Positions 19,154 through 30,356 of a stretch of DNA of 64,000 bases are shown here, piece after piece (within the stretch, counting starts at the first letter, position 1; each line of letters begins with the position of its first letter). Origin of the DNA: Blastochloris sulfoviridis. Lineage in GTDB: Bacteria > Pseudomonadota > Alphaproteobacteria > Rhizobiales > Xanthobacteraceae. Under the pieces are notes generated by a model. It did no database searches. It saw nothing but the letters and a program-made list of their open reading frames with translations, and had not been told where the DNA came from. The DNA lies in NCBI RefSeq assembly GCF_008630065.1, contig NZ_VWPL01000013.1:43818-107817 (forward strand), given 5' to 3'. Position numbers and translations under genes: made by a program.

Positions 19154-19260
19154 GCCGGTTCTATCGGCAGGGTGCGGCGCTTTCCTGCGCCTGCGCCTAC
19201 TGCCTATGTGCTTTCGGTCCCGACGGCGCGTTCTCAGGGGCCTGATCCGAGACCGCATCA

Positions 19261-20847
<1,587 letters not shown>

Positions 20848-21011
20848 GCGTTACTTTTATACCCATAGATGCGATTTCCGCCCCCGGCGCGAAGTCGTTG
20901 TTTGGCGCGTTTACCGCATCTTCAGAAGCGTGCGGCTAAACTCAGCATTGCCGCCTCATGATTTATCAATTTGGATTTCGCGTACGGGGGCCGGGGCCCC
21001 GGAGGGAATTC

Positions 21012-22070
21012 ATGGACGACCCGCACGACGATTTCGAACGGTCGCTCGCATTCGCAGACATCGCGATGGGGCAGATGAAGGCGTTGCGCCAGCCTGCCTA
21101 TCCGCGCAACTATGAAGTCTGGTACACATATGCAACGGGACAGAACCTGCAGCTTAATGCTGCCGTAAACGAGGTTCTGGCCAAGGGTAGTTTCTGCGAG
21201 CAAGAGCTTAGCCGGATCTACGAGGAACTTCTTTCACCGCACCGGTTCACCGAGACCATCGACCAGGTCGGGGTGCGGGTGATGAACAAGATCGGCCAGG
21301 TTCTGGCCATGGTGCAGATCGCCGCCGGCGACGTCACCCAATATTCGGAATCGCTGGCCGACGCCACCAATGCCCTCGTGCGGGCCGGTGCCGATTCCGA
21401 AAGCCTGCACGTCATCGTCGAAAGCCTAGTGGAATCGACGCGCGAGATGGAGGTGCGCAACCGCGTCCTGCAGGATCGCCTCAATGATTCCAACCGCGAG
21501 ATCTCGCTGCTCAAGCAGAACCTCGAAGCAGCCCGCACCGAATCCCTCACCGATCCGCTGACGACGCTCGCCAACCGAAAATATCTCGACATGGCGATCA
21601 CCCGCCTGATGGCGGACGGCTTTGCCACCGGCGAGCCCTTGTCGGTGCTCATCACCGACATCGACAATTTCAAGAAGTTCAACGACACCTTCGGCCACCT
21701 GACCGGCGACCAGGTACTGCGGCTGGTGGCCATGGCCGTGAAGCAGAACGTCAAGGGCCAGGACGTCGCGGCGCGCTATGGCGGCGAGGAGTTCATGGTG
21801 CTGCTGCCGCGCACCACCACGCAGCACGCTGTCACCGTCGCCGAACACATCCGCAAGGCTGTGATGGGCAAGGAGTTGATGAAGCGCTCGACCGGCGAAA
21901 GCCTTGGCCGCATCACCATCTCCATCGGCGTGGCGACGATGCGGCCCGGCGACACGGCCGCCTCGCTGATCGAGCGGGCCGACAACCACCTCTATGCGGC
22001 CAAGCGCGCCGGCCGCAATCGCGTCTTGGCCGATTCCGAGCCGCAGCCCTCCCCGGCCAAGGTGGCCTGA
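21012..22070 (+). CDS. Diguanylate cyclase (GGDEF domain)
   Basis: A 352-residue cytoplasmic protein that should make cyclic-di-GMP. The start at 21012 follows GGAGGGAATTC. The N-terminal domain (1-140) is helical, with FADIAMGQMKALRQPAYPRNYEVWYTY; it is a domain I associate with a Rhizobiales GGDEF subgroup. A coiled coil spans about 140-178. The GGDEF domain (178-345) has DPLTTLANR, DIDNFKKFNDTFGH and the catalytic GGEEF (257-261). The inhibitory I-site position upstream reads KGQD (248-251), lacking the Arg of RxxD, so product inhibition may be weak. No transmembrane or known sensor domain is visible. Confidence 0.9.
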   Translation: MDDPHDDFERSLAFADIAMGQMKALRQPAYPRNYEVWYTYATGQNLQLNAAVNEVLAKGSFCEQELSRIYEELLSPHRFTETIDQVGVRVMNKIGQVLAMVQIAAGDVTQYSESLADATNALVRAGADSESLHVIVESLVESTREMEVRNRVLQDRLNDSNREISLLKQNLEAARTESLTDPLTTLANRKYLDMAITRLMADGFATGEPLSVLITDIDNFKKFNDTFGHLTGDQVLRLVAMAVKQNVKGQDVAARYGGEEFMVLLPRTTTQHAVTVAEHIRKAVMGKELMKRSTGESLGRITISIGVATMRPGDTAASLIERADNHLYAAKRAGRNRVLADSEPQPSPAKVA

Positions 22071-22104
22071 GGACCGCCTGCCCAGGGCGGCAGGACGGCG
22101 GAGA

Positions 22105-22163
22105 TTTCAGGTGGTTTCCGGACGATTCATTCGAGATCCTGAAAGATCTCGCAGAAAATCGTA
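22105..22163. repeat. MITE-like palindromic repeat, short copy
   Basis: A short copy: GGTGGTTTCCGG, GAGATCCTGAAAGATCTCGC and AAAATCGTATCA. The TGATACG edge provides, in reverse, the stop codon of sufA. Confidence 0.5.
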
Positions 22164-22538
22164 TCAAGCGACGGGGCGCTCCTCGGCCGGCTTCAGCGAC
22201 ACCGATTCACCGCAGCCGCACGACGCGGTCTCGTTGGGATTGTTGAACACGAACTGCGCCGACAGCTTGTCGGTCTTGTAGTCCATCTCGGCGCCGAGCA
22301 GGAACATGATGGCGCTGGGGTCAACCAGCACACTGACGCCTTCCTGTTCCACCATCTCGTCGCCCGGCCGAACCTCGGTGGCGTAGTCGACCGTGTAGGA
22401 CATGCCAGCGCAGCCGCCCTGCTTGACGCCGACGCGCAGGCCGATCACCGGCGTCTCGGCGGCCTCCACGATGTTCCTCACCTGCGCCACGGCACGATCG
22501 GTGAGACGCAGAACCGGCAAACGCGGGCGGACATTCAT
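22164..22538 (-). CDS. sufA: A-type iron-sulfur carrier protein SufA
   Basis: A 124-residue HesB/IscA-family protein that transfers Fe-S clusters to apo-proteins. The three conserved cysteines are in QGGCAGMSYT (Cys43) and SCGCG (Cys107, Cys109). It is the last gene of the suf operon, about 106 nt downstream of sufT, and its stop codon lies at the edge of a palindromic repeat. Placement in the operon supports the SufA rather than ErpA designation. Confidence 0.93.
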   Translation of the reverse strand: MNVRPRLPVLRLTDRAVAQVRNIVEAAETPVIGLRVGVKQGGCAGMSYTVDYATEVRPGDEMVEQEGVSVLVDPSAIMFLLGAEMDYKTDKLSAQFVFNNPNETASCGCGESVSLKPAEERPVA

Positions 22539-22644
22539 GTGCTCTCCTCCATGCGCAGGCACCCGGCCAGCCGCTTGGCCAACCGTCGATGAGGATGGAT
22601 CCGATCCTTGGTCGATGTTGGGCAAACCGGCGACGAAACCCTGA

Positions 22645-23031
22645 TCACCAAAGATTGAGCGCGACCCGCGCCTCTTCGGACATCCGGCTCTGATCCCACG
22701 GCGGATCCCACACCACCTCGACCTTCGCCCCCGCAACCCCAGGCACCATCGCCACCGCAGTCTCGACCATCACGGGAAGCTCGGCGGCAGAAGGGCAGTT
22801 GGGCGTGGTGAGCGTCATCTCGACATGCACCATGCGGTCGTCGGCGATGTCGACCTTGTAGATCAGGCCGAGTTCATAGATGTCCGCCGGGATCTCGGGA
22901 TCATAGACGCTTTTCAGCGCCTGCACGATGTCGTCGGTCAGGCGCGCGATCTCGTGCGGCGGGATCGCACCGCCTGCGCCCACATCGGCCGCTAGGGCGG
23001 CAACGTCCTGATTAGAATTATTCTCGTTCAT
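22645..23031 (-). CDS. sufT: SUF system assembly protein SufT (DUF59/MIP18)
   Basis: A 128-residue MIP18/DUF59 protein. The conserved core is SVYDPEIPADIYELGLIYKVDI, with TTPNCPSAAELP carrying the conserved Cys. The C-terminus WDPPWDQSRMSEEARVALNLW is typical of the suf-operon subgroup. It helps Fe-S cluster delivery, possibly as an adaptor. Its start overlaps the sufS stop by 4 nt (ATGA), so translation is coupled. Confidence 0.93.
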   Translation of the reverse strand: MNENNSNQDVAALAADVGAGGAIPPHEIARLTDDIVQALKSVYDPEIPADIYELGLIYKVDIADDRMVHVEMTLTTPNCPSAAELPVMVETAVAMVPGVAGAKVEVVWDPPWDQSRMSEEARVALNLW

Positions 23032-24293
23032 GCAAACAGAGCCTCGGCTCTTGTGAGAGCATCTGTCAGTTTATCGACCTCTTCGCGCGTGTTGTACAGT
23101 GCAAATGAAGCACGGCACGTGGCCGTTACTCCGAAGCGCGCGAGCAGCGGCATCGTGCAGTGCGTTCCTGCACGTACCGCGATACCCGAACGATCGATCA
23201 CCGTCGCGACATCGTGAGCGTGCGCGTTCTTCAACTCGAAGGAGACGATCGCGCCCTTGTCGCGCGCGGTGCCGAAGATGCGCAGCGAATTGATGCGCGA
23301 CAGCCGCTCGGTCGCATAGGCGACGAGATCGCTCTCATGGGCGCGGATCGCCTCGGGCCCGACCGTCTTGATGTAGTCGAGCGCCGCGCCGAGCCCGATC
23401 GCCGGCACGATGGAGGGCGTGCCGGCCTCGAACTTGTAGGGCGGATCGCCATAGGTGACGGCGTCCTCGGTCACGGTGCGGATCATCTCGCCGCCGCCAA
23501 GAAAGGGCGGCATCCGCTCCAGATGCTCGCGCTTGGCGTAGAGCGCGCCGATGCCGGAGGGCCCGTACAGCTTGTGGCCGGTGATGACGTAGAAATCGGC
23601 GTCGATGTCCTGCACGTCGACCGGCAGGTGCACCGCGCCCTGGCTGCCGTCGACCAGCACCGGAATGCCGCGGGCATGGGCGATGCGCACCACCTCCTTG
23701 ACCGGCACGATGGTGCCGAGCGCGTTCGACATGTGGGTGATGGCGACGATCCTGGTCTTCGGCGTCAGCAGCTTCTCGAATTCATCGATGAGGAAGTTGC
23801 CGTCATCGTCGACCGGTGCCCATTTCAGCACCGCGCCGCGCCGCTCGCGGTGGAAGTGCCAGGGCACGATGTTGGAATGGTGCTCCATGATCGACAGCAC
23901 CACCTCGTCGCCCTCGCCCAGCACCATGCCGCCGAACGAGGCGGCCACCAAATTGATCGCCTCGGTGGCGTTGCGCACGAAGATGATCTCGTCGGTCGAG
24001 CGGGCATTGAGGAAGGCGCGCACCGTCTCGCGCGCGCCCTCGTAAGCCTCGGTCGCGGCATTGGCGAGGAAGTGCATGCCGCGGTGGACATTGGCGTATT
24101 CGGTCTCGTAGGCCAGCCGCATGCGGTCCAGCACCTGCCGCGGCTTCTGGGCCGAGGCGGCATTGTCGAGATAGACCAGCGGCTTGCCGTAGACCTCGCG
24201 CGCCAGGATGGGGAAATCCGCCCTCACCTTCGCGACGTCGTAGCGCGAAACTTCGGAACGGCCGATCGCCGTCGCATCCATCTTCATCCCCAT
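23028..24293 (-). CDS. sufS: Cysteine desulfurase SufS
   Basis: A 421-residue PLP-dependent class V aminotransferase of the group II desulfurases. It has YLDNAASAQKP near the N-terminus and the Schiff-base lysine in VITGHKLYGPSGIGAL. The catalytic Cys is in RAGTHCTMPLL near the C-terminus, in the short-loop form typical of SufS. It supplies persulfide sulfur to the SufBCD scaffold. It lies 20 nt downstream of sufD and overlaps sufT. No SufE or SufU partner is visible in the window. Confidence 0.95.
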   Translation of the reverse strand: MGMKMDATAIGRSEVSRYDVAKVRADFPILAREVYGKPLVYLDNAASAQKPRQVLDRMRLAYETEYANVHRGMHFLANAATEAYEGARETVRAFLNARSTDEIIFVRNATEAINLVAASFGGMVLGEGDEVVLSIMEHHSNIVPWHFHRERRGAVLKWAPVDDDGNFLIDEFEKLLTPKTRIVAITHMSNALGTIVPVKEVVRIAHARGIPVLVDGSQGAVHLPVDVQDIDADFYVITGHKLYGPSGIGALYAKREHLERMPPFLGGGEMIRTVTEDAVTYGDPPYKFEAGTPSIVPAIGLGAALDYIKTVGPEAIRAHESDLVAYATERLSRINSLRIFGTARDKGAIVSFELKNAHAHDVATVIDRSGIAVRAGTHCTMPLLARFGVTATCRASFALYNTREEVDKLTDALTRAEALFA

Positions 24294-24313
24294 CGCCTCA
24301 AATCGGTTGCGCC

Positions 24314-25657
24314 TCAGCCGCGCGCCTGCGGTGTGCCGGCGCGCTGCGCCAGCCAGCGCATCACGCCAGCCATCAGCGCGTCGCGCACCGCCTCGTTCTC
24401 GACCTGATCGATGATCTCGCCGACGAAGGACTGGATCAGCAGCGCCGCAGCCTCGGCTTCCGGGATACCGCGCGCCTCGAGATAGAACAACAGCTCCTCA
24501 TCGAGCGCGCCCACGGTCGCGCCATGGCCGCACTGCACGTCGTCGGCGTAGATTTCGAGCTCGGGCTTGTTGTCCATCTCCGCGCCGTCCGACAGCACCA
24601 GCGCGTTGGAGGCCATGCGGCCATCGGTCTTCTGGGCGTCGGCCGCGACGATGATCTTGCCCTGGAACACGCCGTGCGCGGTGCCGTCGAGCACGGTGCG
24701 GAACAGTTCGCGGCTTTCGCAATGCGTCCCCTTGTGCTCGACCAGGAGCGTGGTGTCGCCATGCTGGCGGCCGCGCAGCAGCGTCGTGCCGCGCAAGGCC
24801 GCGACGATGTGGTCGCCGTTCAGCGCCAGCGCCGCCTGCTGGCGCGACACCGCCGCACCGGTGGTCAGCGTGCAGCCCTTCAGCGTCGCATGCGCGCCGG
24901 CCTCTGCCATCAGCGTATGCAGATGCAGCGCGCTCTCGCCTTCGGCCTGGTGGCGGATCAGCTCGACCGACGCATTCCGGCCGATCGACAGTTCCAGCGC
25001 GCTGTTGGTCTGGTAATCGACGCCGTCCGGCCCCTCGAAGCTCTCGATCAGCGTCAGCGCGGCGTCATCCTCGACCACGACGAGGCTGCGCGTGACATCG
25101 GCGGTGGCGGCGCCGACATGACGGCTGACGATGAGCAGCGGCCGCTCGATCTTCACCCCCGCGGCCACATGCACGACGACGCCGTCGGCCATGAAGGCGG
25201 TGTTGAGATCGACCGCGGCATTGCCCTGCGGCGCAAGGCTGCCAAGCCGGGAGCTCAAGGGGTGGCCTTCGCCGAGCACGCGCGCCAGCGGCAGGATCGT
25301 GAGTCCCTCCTCCAGCCCGGCAAGCTCGGACAGTTCAGCGACGAAGCTGCCATTGACCAGCACCAGCCGGCGGGCGCCGGCTGTGGCGAACGCCGCGCCG
25401 GCATCCTTCGCCGCAGCAATATCGTCGGCGGTCGGCGGCGCGGCAAGCGGCTTCGCCTCGCGCATCAGCACGCGCAGGTCGGTGTACTTCCAGTCCTCGA
25501 CGCGGCGGTGCGGCAGGCCCGCCGTCTCGAACGCGCCGAACGCCGCCTCACGCAGGCTCTTCACGCCGGCATCGCCCGGCAGCGTCGGCGCCGCCAGCCC
25601 GAAGGCGCGGGACAAGGCCTGCTCGGCCGGCGTCTTGATGGGGGTCATGTCCGTCAT
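24314..25657 (-). CDS. sufD: Fe-S scaffold subunit SufD
   Basis: A 447-residue subunit of the SufBC2D scaffold, a right-handed parallel beta-helix protein. The N-terminal helical region has AFETAGLPHRRVEDWKYTDL. The C-terminal core has GRMASNALVLSDGAEMDNKPELEIYADDVQCGHGATVGALDEE as one block (positions about 350-392), which includes the conserved C-GHGAT motif with His. It is followed closely by sufS. Length and motifs are normal. Confidence 0.95.
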   Translation of the reverse strand: MTDMTPIKTPAEQALSRAFGLAAPTLPGDAGVKSLREAAFGAFETAGLPHRRVEDWKYTDLRVLMREAKPLAAPPTADDIAAAKDAGAAFATAGARRLVLVNGSFVAELSELAGLEEGLTILPLARVLGEGHPLSSRLGSLAPQGNAAVDLNTAFMADGVVVHVAAGVKIERPLLIVSRHVGAATADVTRSLVVVEDDAALTLIESFEGPDGVDYQTNSALELSIGRNASVELIRHQAEGESALHLHTLMAEAGAHATLKGCTLTTGAAVSRQQAALALNGDHIVAALRGTTLLRGRQHGDTTLLVEHKGTHCESRELFRTVLDGTAHGVFQGKIIVAADAQKTDGRMASNALVLSDGAEMDNKPELEIYADDVQCGHGATVGALDEELLFYLEARGIPEAEAAALLIQSFVGEIIDQVENEAVRDALMAGVMRWLAQRAGTPQARG

Positions 25658-25679
25658 GCGACGTGGTCTTCCTGTTCGT

Positions 25680-25879
25680 TCAGGCCTCGATCAGGCCGAG
25701 ACGCTTCTCGACACGATCCAGCCGCGCGTCGATGCGATCGATGCGGACCGACAGATTGGCGACCTGCACCTCAAGCGCGCCAATCCGCTGCACGGTCTCG
25801 ATCTGCCGCTGGTTCAGCGTGTCGAGCTGCTCGCGGATCGCGCGAAGATGCTGGAGCACCAGATTGTCGGTCTCGCTCA

Positions 25880-25880
<1 letters not shown>
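25680..25880 (-). CDS. Coiled-coil mini-protein between sufC and sufD
   Basis: A 66-residue protein that is almost entirely heptad-like (LRAIREQLDTLNQ, RIGALEVQVANLS, RIDRIDARLDRVEKRL). The start at 25880 overlaps the sufC stop by 1 nt (TGATG), a coupled arrangement, and sufD follows 22 nt later. Small proteins starting like this (NLVLQHLRAIR) occur widely near toxin or metabolic genes in Hyphomicrobiales and have no assigned function. It is not a known Suf component. Confidence 0.7.
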
Positions 25881-26626
<746 letters not shown>

Positions 26627-26739
26627 GTGTCCCAACCTTACGTACCTCTAGAAATTCGAAGACCTACGTGGCGCTCTGAGATATTTTGCCGGCGTTCGAG
26701 GCAAAGTGACTTAGCGCGGGCTCGTCCCGGAAGTGCGGC

Positions 26740-27414
26740 CTATAGAGGCTTCCAATAGGCCTCGGCCAACAGACCTTGTTCCACTTTCATCAATCTCTCC
26801 GCCAAAGCATCGATGTTCTCGCCCGGTGCCTCGCGAAGAGGTTCGCCATTGATCCAGACCGTGCCGAACTGGTCGAAGGTGATCACCATCGTGCACGAAC
26901 CCCTTAAGACCGGGTGAGAAACAGTCAGTATCCGCCCGTCGAATGTGTAGTCGGCAGCACGTCCCATGCTCGTTTCCTGCCGGCGTAGCAGGAACTGGTC
27001 GATGACGGCGCGAGCGTGATCCTGCCGTTTGCGGTTCAAAACGTGCCGCTGCGACTTGAAGGCGATGAACACCATCTGCTCGGTTCCGGTGTTCACGACC
27101 TCGAAATTCCGACCCATCGTTGATTCCGGTGCCAGGAGGAAGTCTCCGCCGCAGACCGGAAAAACCTCGTCCGCAGCGTGATACTCACCCGATCCTGCAA
27201 CGACGAAGCCGAGTTCCTCCGCCCAATGCGTGACATCGAGAAGCGGCGCCCGGCCGCCGGGCGGAACGACCCGCACGGCACAGTCGATCGAGTACGGAAA
27301 CTCGTGACCACGGAAAACCGCGAGCCCTATCCGTGTCCCGGAATGTCGTCCCGGCATGGGCACCAGGACGACATCCTTGAGGTTGCAGACGAGACTCGGC
27401 GCTTCGGCGCTCAT
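26740..27414 (-). CDS. Cupin-fold protein inserted in the suf operon, unknown function
   Basis: A 224-residue protein. Its start overlaps the sufB stop by 4 nt (ATGA). Residues about 25-130 look like a cupin barrel: [32 protein letters not shown] as one block with [20 protein letters not shown] following, and [16 protein letters not shown]. The canonical metal-binding HxH pattern is not obvious, although His residues are present. The C-terminal third (about 145-224) contains [17 protein letters not shown] and [14 protein letters not shown] and could be a second small beta domain. I do not recognise the family. Base composition is visibly lower in GC than sufB and sufC, which suggests acquisition. 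Confidence 0.75.
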   Translation of the reverse strand: MSAEAPSLVCNLKDVVLVPMPGRHSGTRIGLAVFRGHEFPYSIDCAVRVVPPGGRAPLLDVTHWAEELGFVVAGSGEYHAADEVFPVCGGDFLLAPESTMGRNFEVVNTGTEQMVFIAFKSQRHVLNRKRQDHARAVIDQFLLRRQETSMGRAADYTFDGRILTVSHPVLRGSCTMVITFDQFGTVWINGEPLREAPGENIDALAERLMKVEQGLLAEAYWKPL

Positions 27415-28895
27415 CCGACGCTGCCCTCCAGCGAGATCGAGATCAGCTTCTGGGCCTCGACGGCGAATTCCATCGGCAGCTTCTGCAGCACGTCGCGCAC
27501 GAAGCCGTTGACGACCAGCGCCACCGCCTCCTCCGGCGAAAGCCCGCGGCTCTGGCAATAGAACAGCATCTCCTCTGAGATCTTCGAGGTCGTGGCCTCG
27601 TGCTCGAACACGGCGCTGGAATTCTTGCTCTCGATATAGGGCACGGTGTGCGCGCCGCACTGGTTGCCGACGAGGAGCGAGTCGCAGTTGGTCCAGTTGC
27701 GCGCGCCGGTGGCCTTGCGGTGCGCCGAAACCAAGCCGCGATAGGTGTTCTGCGATTTGCCGGCGGAGATGCCCTTGGAGATGATCCGGCTCACGGTGTT
27801 CTTGCCGAGATGGATCATCTTGGTGCCGGAATCGATCTGCTGGTGGCCGTTGGAAATCGCGATCGAGTAGAACTCGCCCTTCGAGCCATCGCCGCGCAGG
27901 ATGCAGCTTGGATATTTCCAGGTGATGGCCGAGCCGGTCTCGACCTGGGTCCAGGAGATCTTCGAGTTCTTGCCGCGGCAGTCGCCGCGCTTGGTGACGA
28001 AGTTGTAGATGCCGCCCTTGCCGTCCTTGTCGCCGGGATACCAGTTCTGGACGGTGGAGTACTTGATCTCGGCGTCGTCGAGCGCGATCAGCTCGACGAC
28101 GGCGGCATGAAGCTGGTTCTCGTCGCGGCGCGGCGCGGTGCAGCCTTCGAGATAGCTCACATATGCGCCCTTGTCGGCGATGATCAGCGTACGCTCGAAC
28201 TGGCCGGTGTTCTGCTCATTGATGCGGAAATAGGTCGACAGCTCCATCGGGCAGCGCACGCCCGGCGGCACGTAGACGAACGAGCCATCGGAGAACACCG
28301 CCGAATTCAGCGTGGCGTAGTAATTGTCGGTGACCGGCACCACGGTGCCGAGATACTGGCGCACCAGGTCGGGGTGTTCGCGGATCGCCTCCGAGATCGG
28401 GCAGAAGATGACGCCCGCCTTCTTCAGCTCGTCCTTGAAGGTGGTGGCCACCGACACCGAGTCGAACACCGCGTCCACAGCGACGCGCGAAGACGGATAG
28501 CTCGCGCCTTCGACGCCGGCCAGCAGCTCCTGCTCCCTCAAGGGAATGCCGAGCTTCTCGTAGGTCCTCAGGATTTCGGGATCGACCTCGGCCAGCGATT
28601 TCGGCGCCGCGTTCATCCGTGGCGCGGCGTAGTAGTAGAGATCCTGGAAGTCGATCTTCGGATAGGCGACCTTGGCCCAGGTCGGCTCAGTCATCGTCAG
28701 CCAGCGCCGGTAGGCGCCGAGCCGCCACTCGGTCATCCAGTCGGGCTCGCCCTTCTTGGCCGAGATGAAACGGACGATGTCCTCGTTCAGGCCCTTGGGG
28801 GCCTTGTCCATCTCGACATCGGTGGAGAAGCCCCACTTGTACTGGTCGACGTCGATGGCACGGACCGATTCAACGGTCTCCTGCACGGCCGGCAT
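27411..28895 (-). CDS. sufB: Fe-S scaffold subunit SufB
   Basis: A 494-residue central subunit of the SufBC2D scaffold where clusters are assembled. The N-terminal [18 protein letters not shown] and the motif [20 protein letters not shown] are typical. The core block [22 protein letters not shown] contains the conserved Cys positions. [20 protein letters not shown] near the C-terminus is family-specific. It follows the IscS-like desulfurase by 57 nt, with AGGAAGGGAG as ribosome-binding site, and overlaps the cupin gene. Confidence 0.97.
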   Translation of the reverse strand: MPAVQETVESVRAIDVDQYKWGFSTDVEMDKAPKGLNEDIVRFISAKKGEPDWMTEWRLGAYRRWLTMTEPTWAKVAYPKIDFQDLYYYAAPRMNAAPKSLAEVDPEILRTYEKLGIPLREQELLAGVEGASYPSSRVAVDAVFDSVSVATTFKDELKKAGVIFCPISEAIREHPDLVRQYLGTVVPVTDNYYATLNSAVFSDGSFVYVPPGVRCPMELSTYFRINEQNTGQFERTLIIADKGAYVSYLEGCTAPRRDENQLHAAVVELIALDDAEIKYSTVQNWYPGDKDGKGGIYNFVTKRGDCRGKNSKISWTQVETGSAITWKYPSCILRGDGSKGEFYSIAISNGHQQIDSGTKMIHLGKNTVSRIISKGISAGKSQNTYRGLVSAHRKATGARNWTNCDSLLVGNQCGAHTVPYIESKNSSAVFEHEATTSKISEEMLFYCQSRGLSPEEAVALVVNGFVRDVLQKLPMEFAVEAQKLISISLEGSVG

Positions 28896-28952
28896 ATCTT
28901 ACTCCCTTCCTCGCGGTTTCAAGGACCGTGGGTCGGTCTGGAAGACTTCAGG

Positions 28953-30125
28953 TCAGGCAGCCTTCCCTCGCCTGTTAGCTAGTGCGCCCACCACGGTCTG
29001 CCAGACGCCGATCGCGCGATCGATATCCGCCTCCGTGGTGGCGGGGCCGATGGAAAAACGCAAGGTGGACCCGGCCAATTCCGGCCAGCCCATGGCCGCG
29101 ACCACCGGCGATGCAGCCACCTTGCCAGATGAGCAGGCCGAGCCGGCGGAGATGGCGACGCCGTTCAGATCGAAGGCGATCACCGCCGTCTCGGCGGCCA
29201 GCCCCGCCAGCGCCAGCGCCAGCGTGTTGGGTAGGCGCGGTGCATCGCTGCCCAATTCGACGGCAGATGGCGCGATCCTGTGCAGGCCATCGGCGAGGCG
29301 GCGCCGCAGCCCAGCCATCCGCACGGCCGCCGCCGGCAGGCTGGCCACCGCCGCGGCCGCCGCCGCGCCGAAGCCGGCGATGGCCGGCACCGCCTCGGTG
29401 CCGGCGCGAACGCCGCGCTCCTGGCCGCCGCCGGCGATCAGCGGCGCCGCCAGATGGCGGATGCGCGATCCCAGCACCAGCGCGCCCGCCCCCTTGGGGC
29501 CGCCGGCCTTGTGGCTGGACAGCGTCACGAGGTCGGCATCGAGCGTTCGGACATCCAGCGGGATGCGGCCCAGCGCCTGCACCGCATCGACATGAACGAG
29601 CCCACCGGCCGCATGGACCGTGTCGGCGATGGCCGCGATCGGCTGGATGACGCCGGTCTCGTTGTTGGCCAGCATCACCGACACCAAGGGCCGGCTGACG
29701 CCCCGCGCGGCGAGGCGCTCCAGCGCGTCGGCGATGGCCGCGGCCTGGACCACGCCCGCCCGATCGACCGCGGCGGTCTCGACCGGCAACGCCCCGAACC
29801 GGTGGCCGCGCCGCACCGAGGGGTGCTCGATCGCGGAGACCACCAGCCCGTCGCGCGGCGCGGCGCCGTCCGCCGTCTCGATCGCCGGGGTGAGCGCCAG
29901 CGCATTGGCCTCGGTGGCGCCGGAGGTGAACACGATCTGCCGTGGGGCGGCGCCGATGGCGGCGGCGATCTCGGCACGGGCGCGCTCGACAATGACGCGG
30001 GCGTCGCGGCCTTCCGCATGGACGGACGACGGATTGCCGGCATCCAGGGCGGCCAGCACCGCCGCCCTTGCCGCTTCGTTCAGCGGCGCCGTGGCATTCC
30101 AGTCGAGATAGGCCCGGTCGGCCAC
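28953..30125 (-). CDS. Cysteine desulfurase, IscS/NifS-like (group I)
   Basis: A 390-residue PLP enzyme. It has YLDWNATAPL, the cofactor lysine in SSHKAGGPKGAGAL, and the catalytic cysteine in the longer mobile loop SAGSACSSGKV, which marks group I desulfurases. It is the first gene of the suf operon and is distinct from sufS further downstream, giving two desulfurases in one operon. This arrangement is seen in several alphaproteobacterial suf operons. The -35/-10 and the Irr-like box lie 120-165 nt upstream of the start. Confidence 0.93.
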   Translation of the reverse strand: MADRAYLDWNATAPLNEAARAAVLAALDAGNPSSVHAEGRDARVIVERARAEIAAAIGAAPRQIVFTSGATEANALALTPAIETADGAAPRDGLVVSAIEHPSVRRGHRFGALPVETAAVDRAGVVQAAAIADALERLAARGVSRPLVSVMLANNETGVIQPIAAIADTVHAAGGLVHVDAVQALGRIPLDVRTLDADLVTLSSHKAGGPKGAGALVLGSRIRHLAAPLIAGGGQERGVRAGTEAVPAIAGFGAAAAAAVASLPAAAVRMAGLRRRLADGLHRIAPSAVELGSDAPRLPNTLALALAGLAAETAVIAFDLNGVAISAGSACSSGKVAASPVVAAMGWPELAGSTLRFSIGPATTEADIDRAIGVWQTVVGALANRRGKAA

Positions 30126-30245
30126 GTTGGTTGTCGCTCCGTCGCTGGCGTGTTCGAAAAGCTTGAAATCGGAGTCCGATCTGCCCTACAGGAGTAGCAG
30201 GTCCCGTGCCACCTGTGCACGCCCTCCGGCGGCGCGCGGGTTGAG

Positions 30246-30262
30246 TTTAGAACTATTCTAAA
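30246..30262. promoter_or_regulatory. Irr box (iron control element) at the suf promoter
   Basis: A perfect palindrome TTTAGAA-CTA-TTCTAAA. It fits the iron control element recognised by Irr in Rhizobiales, as I recall it. It lies immediately downstream of, and touches, the predicted -10 of the suf operon, a position expected for repression. In Hyphomicrobiales Irr accumulates under low iron, so the operon would be switched down when iron is scarce. Confidence 0.75.
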
Positions 30263-30290
30263 CAATAGGAATTCGGCCGGTCTGCGTCAA
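30262..30290 (-). promoter_or_regulatory. Predicted suf operon promoter
   Basis: On the minus strand TTGACG (30285-30290) and TATTGT (30262-30267) are separated by exactly 17 nt. The Irr-like palindrome starts at the last base of the -10. The divergent hydrolase start is 67 nt away, so the palindrome could influence both directions. Confidence 0.6.
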
Positions 30291-30356
30291 GAGGATGGGG
30301 CTCCGCCGGCCCGCACTGCCGGGCCTGAGCCGGCTTCCGTTCAAGGTTCCTTGCAT

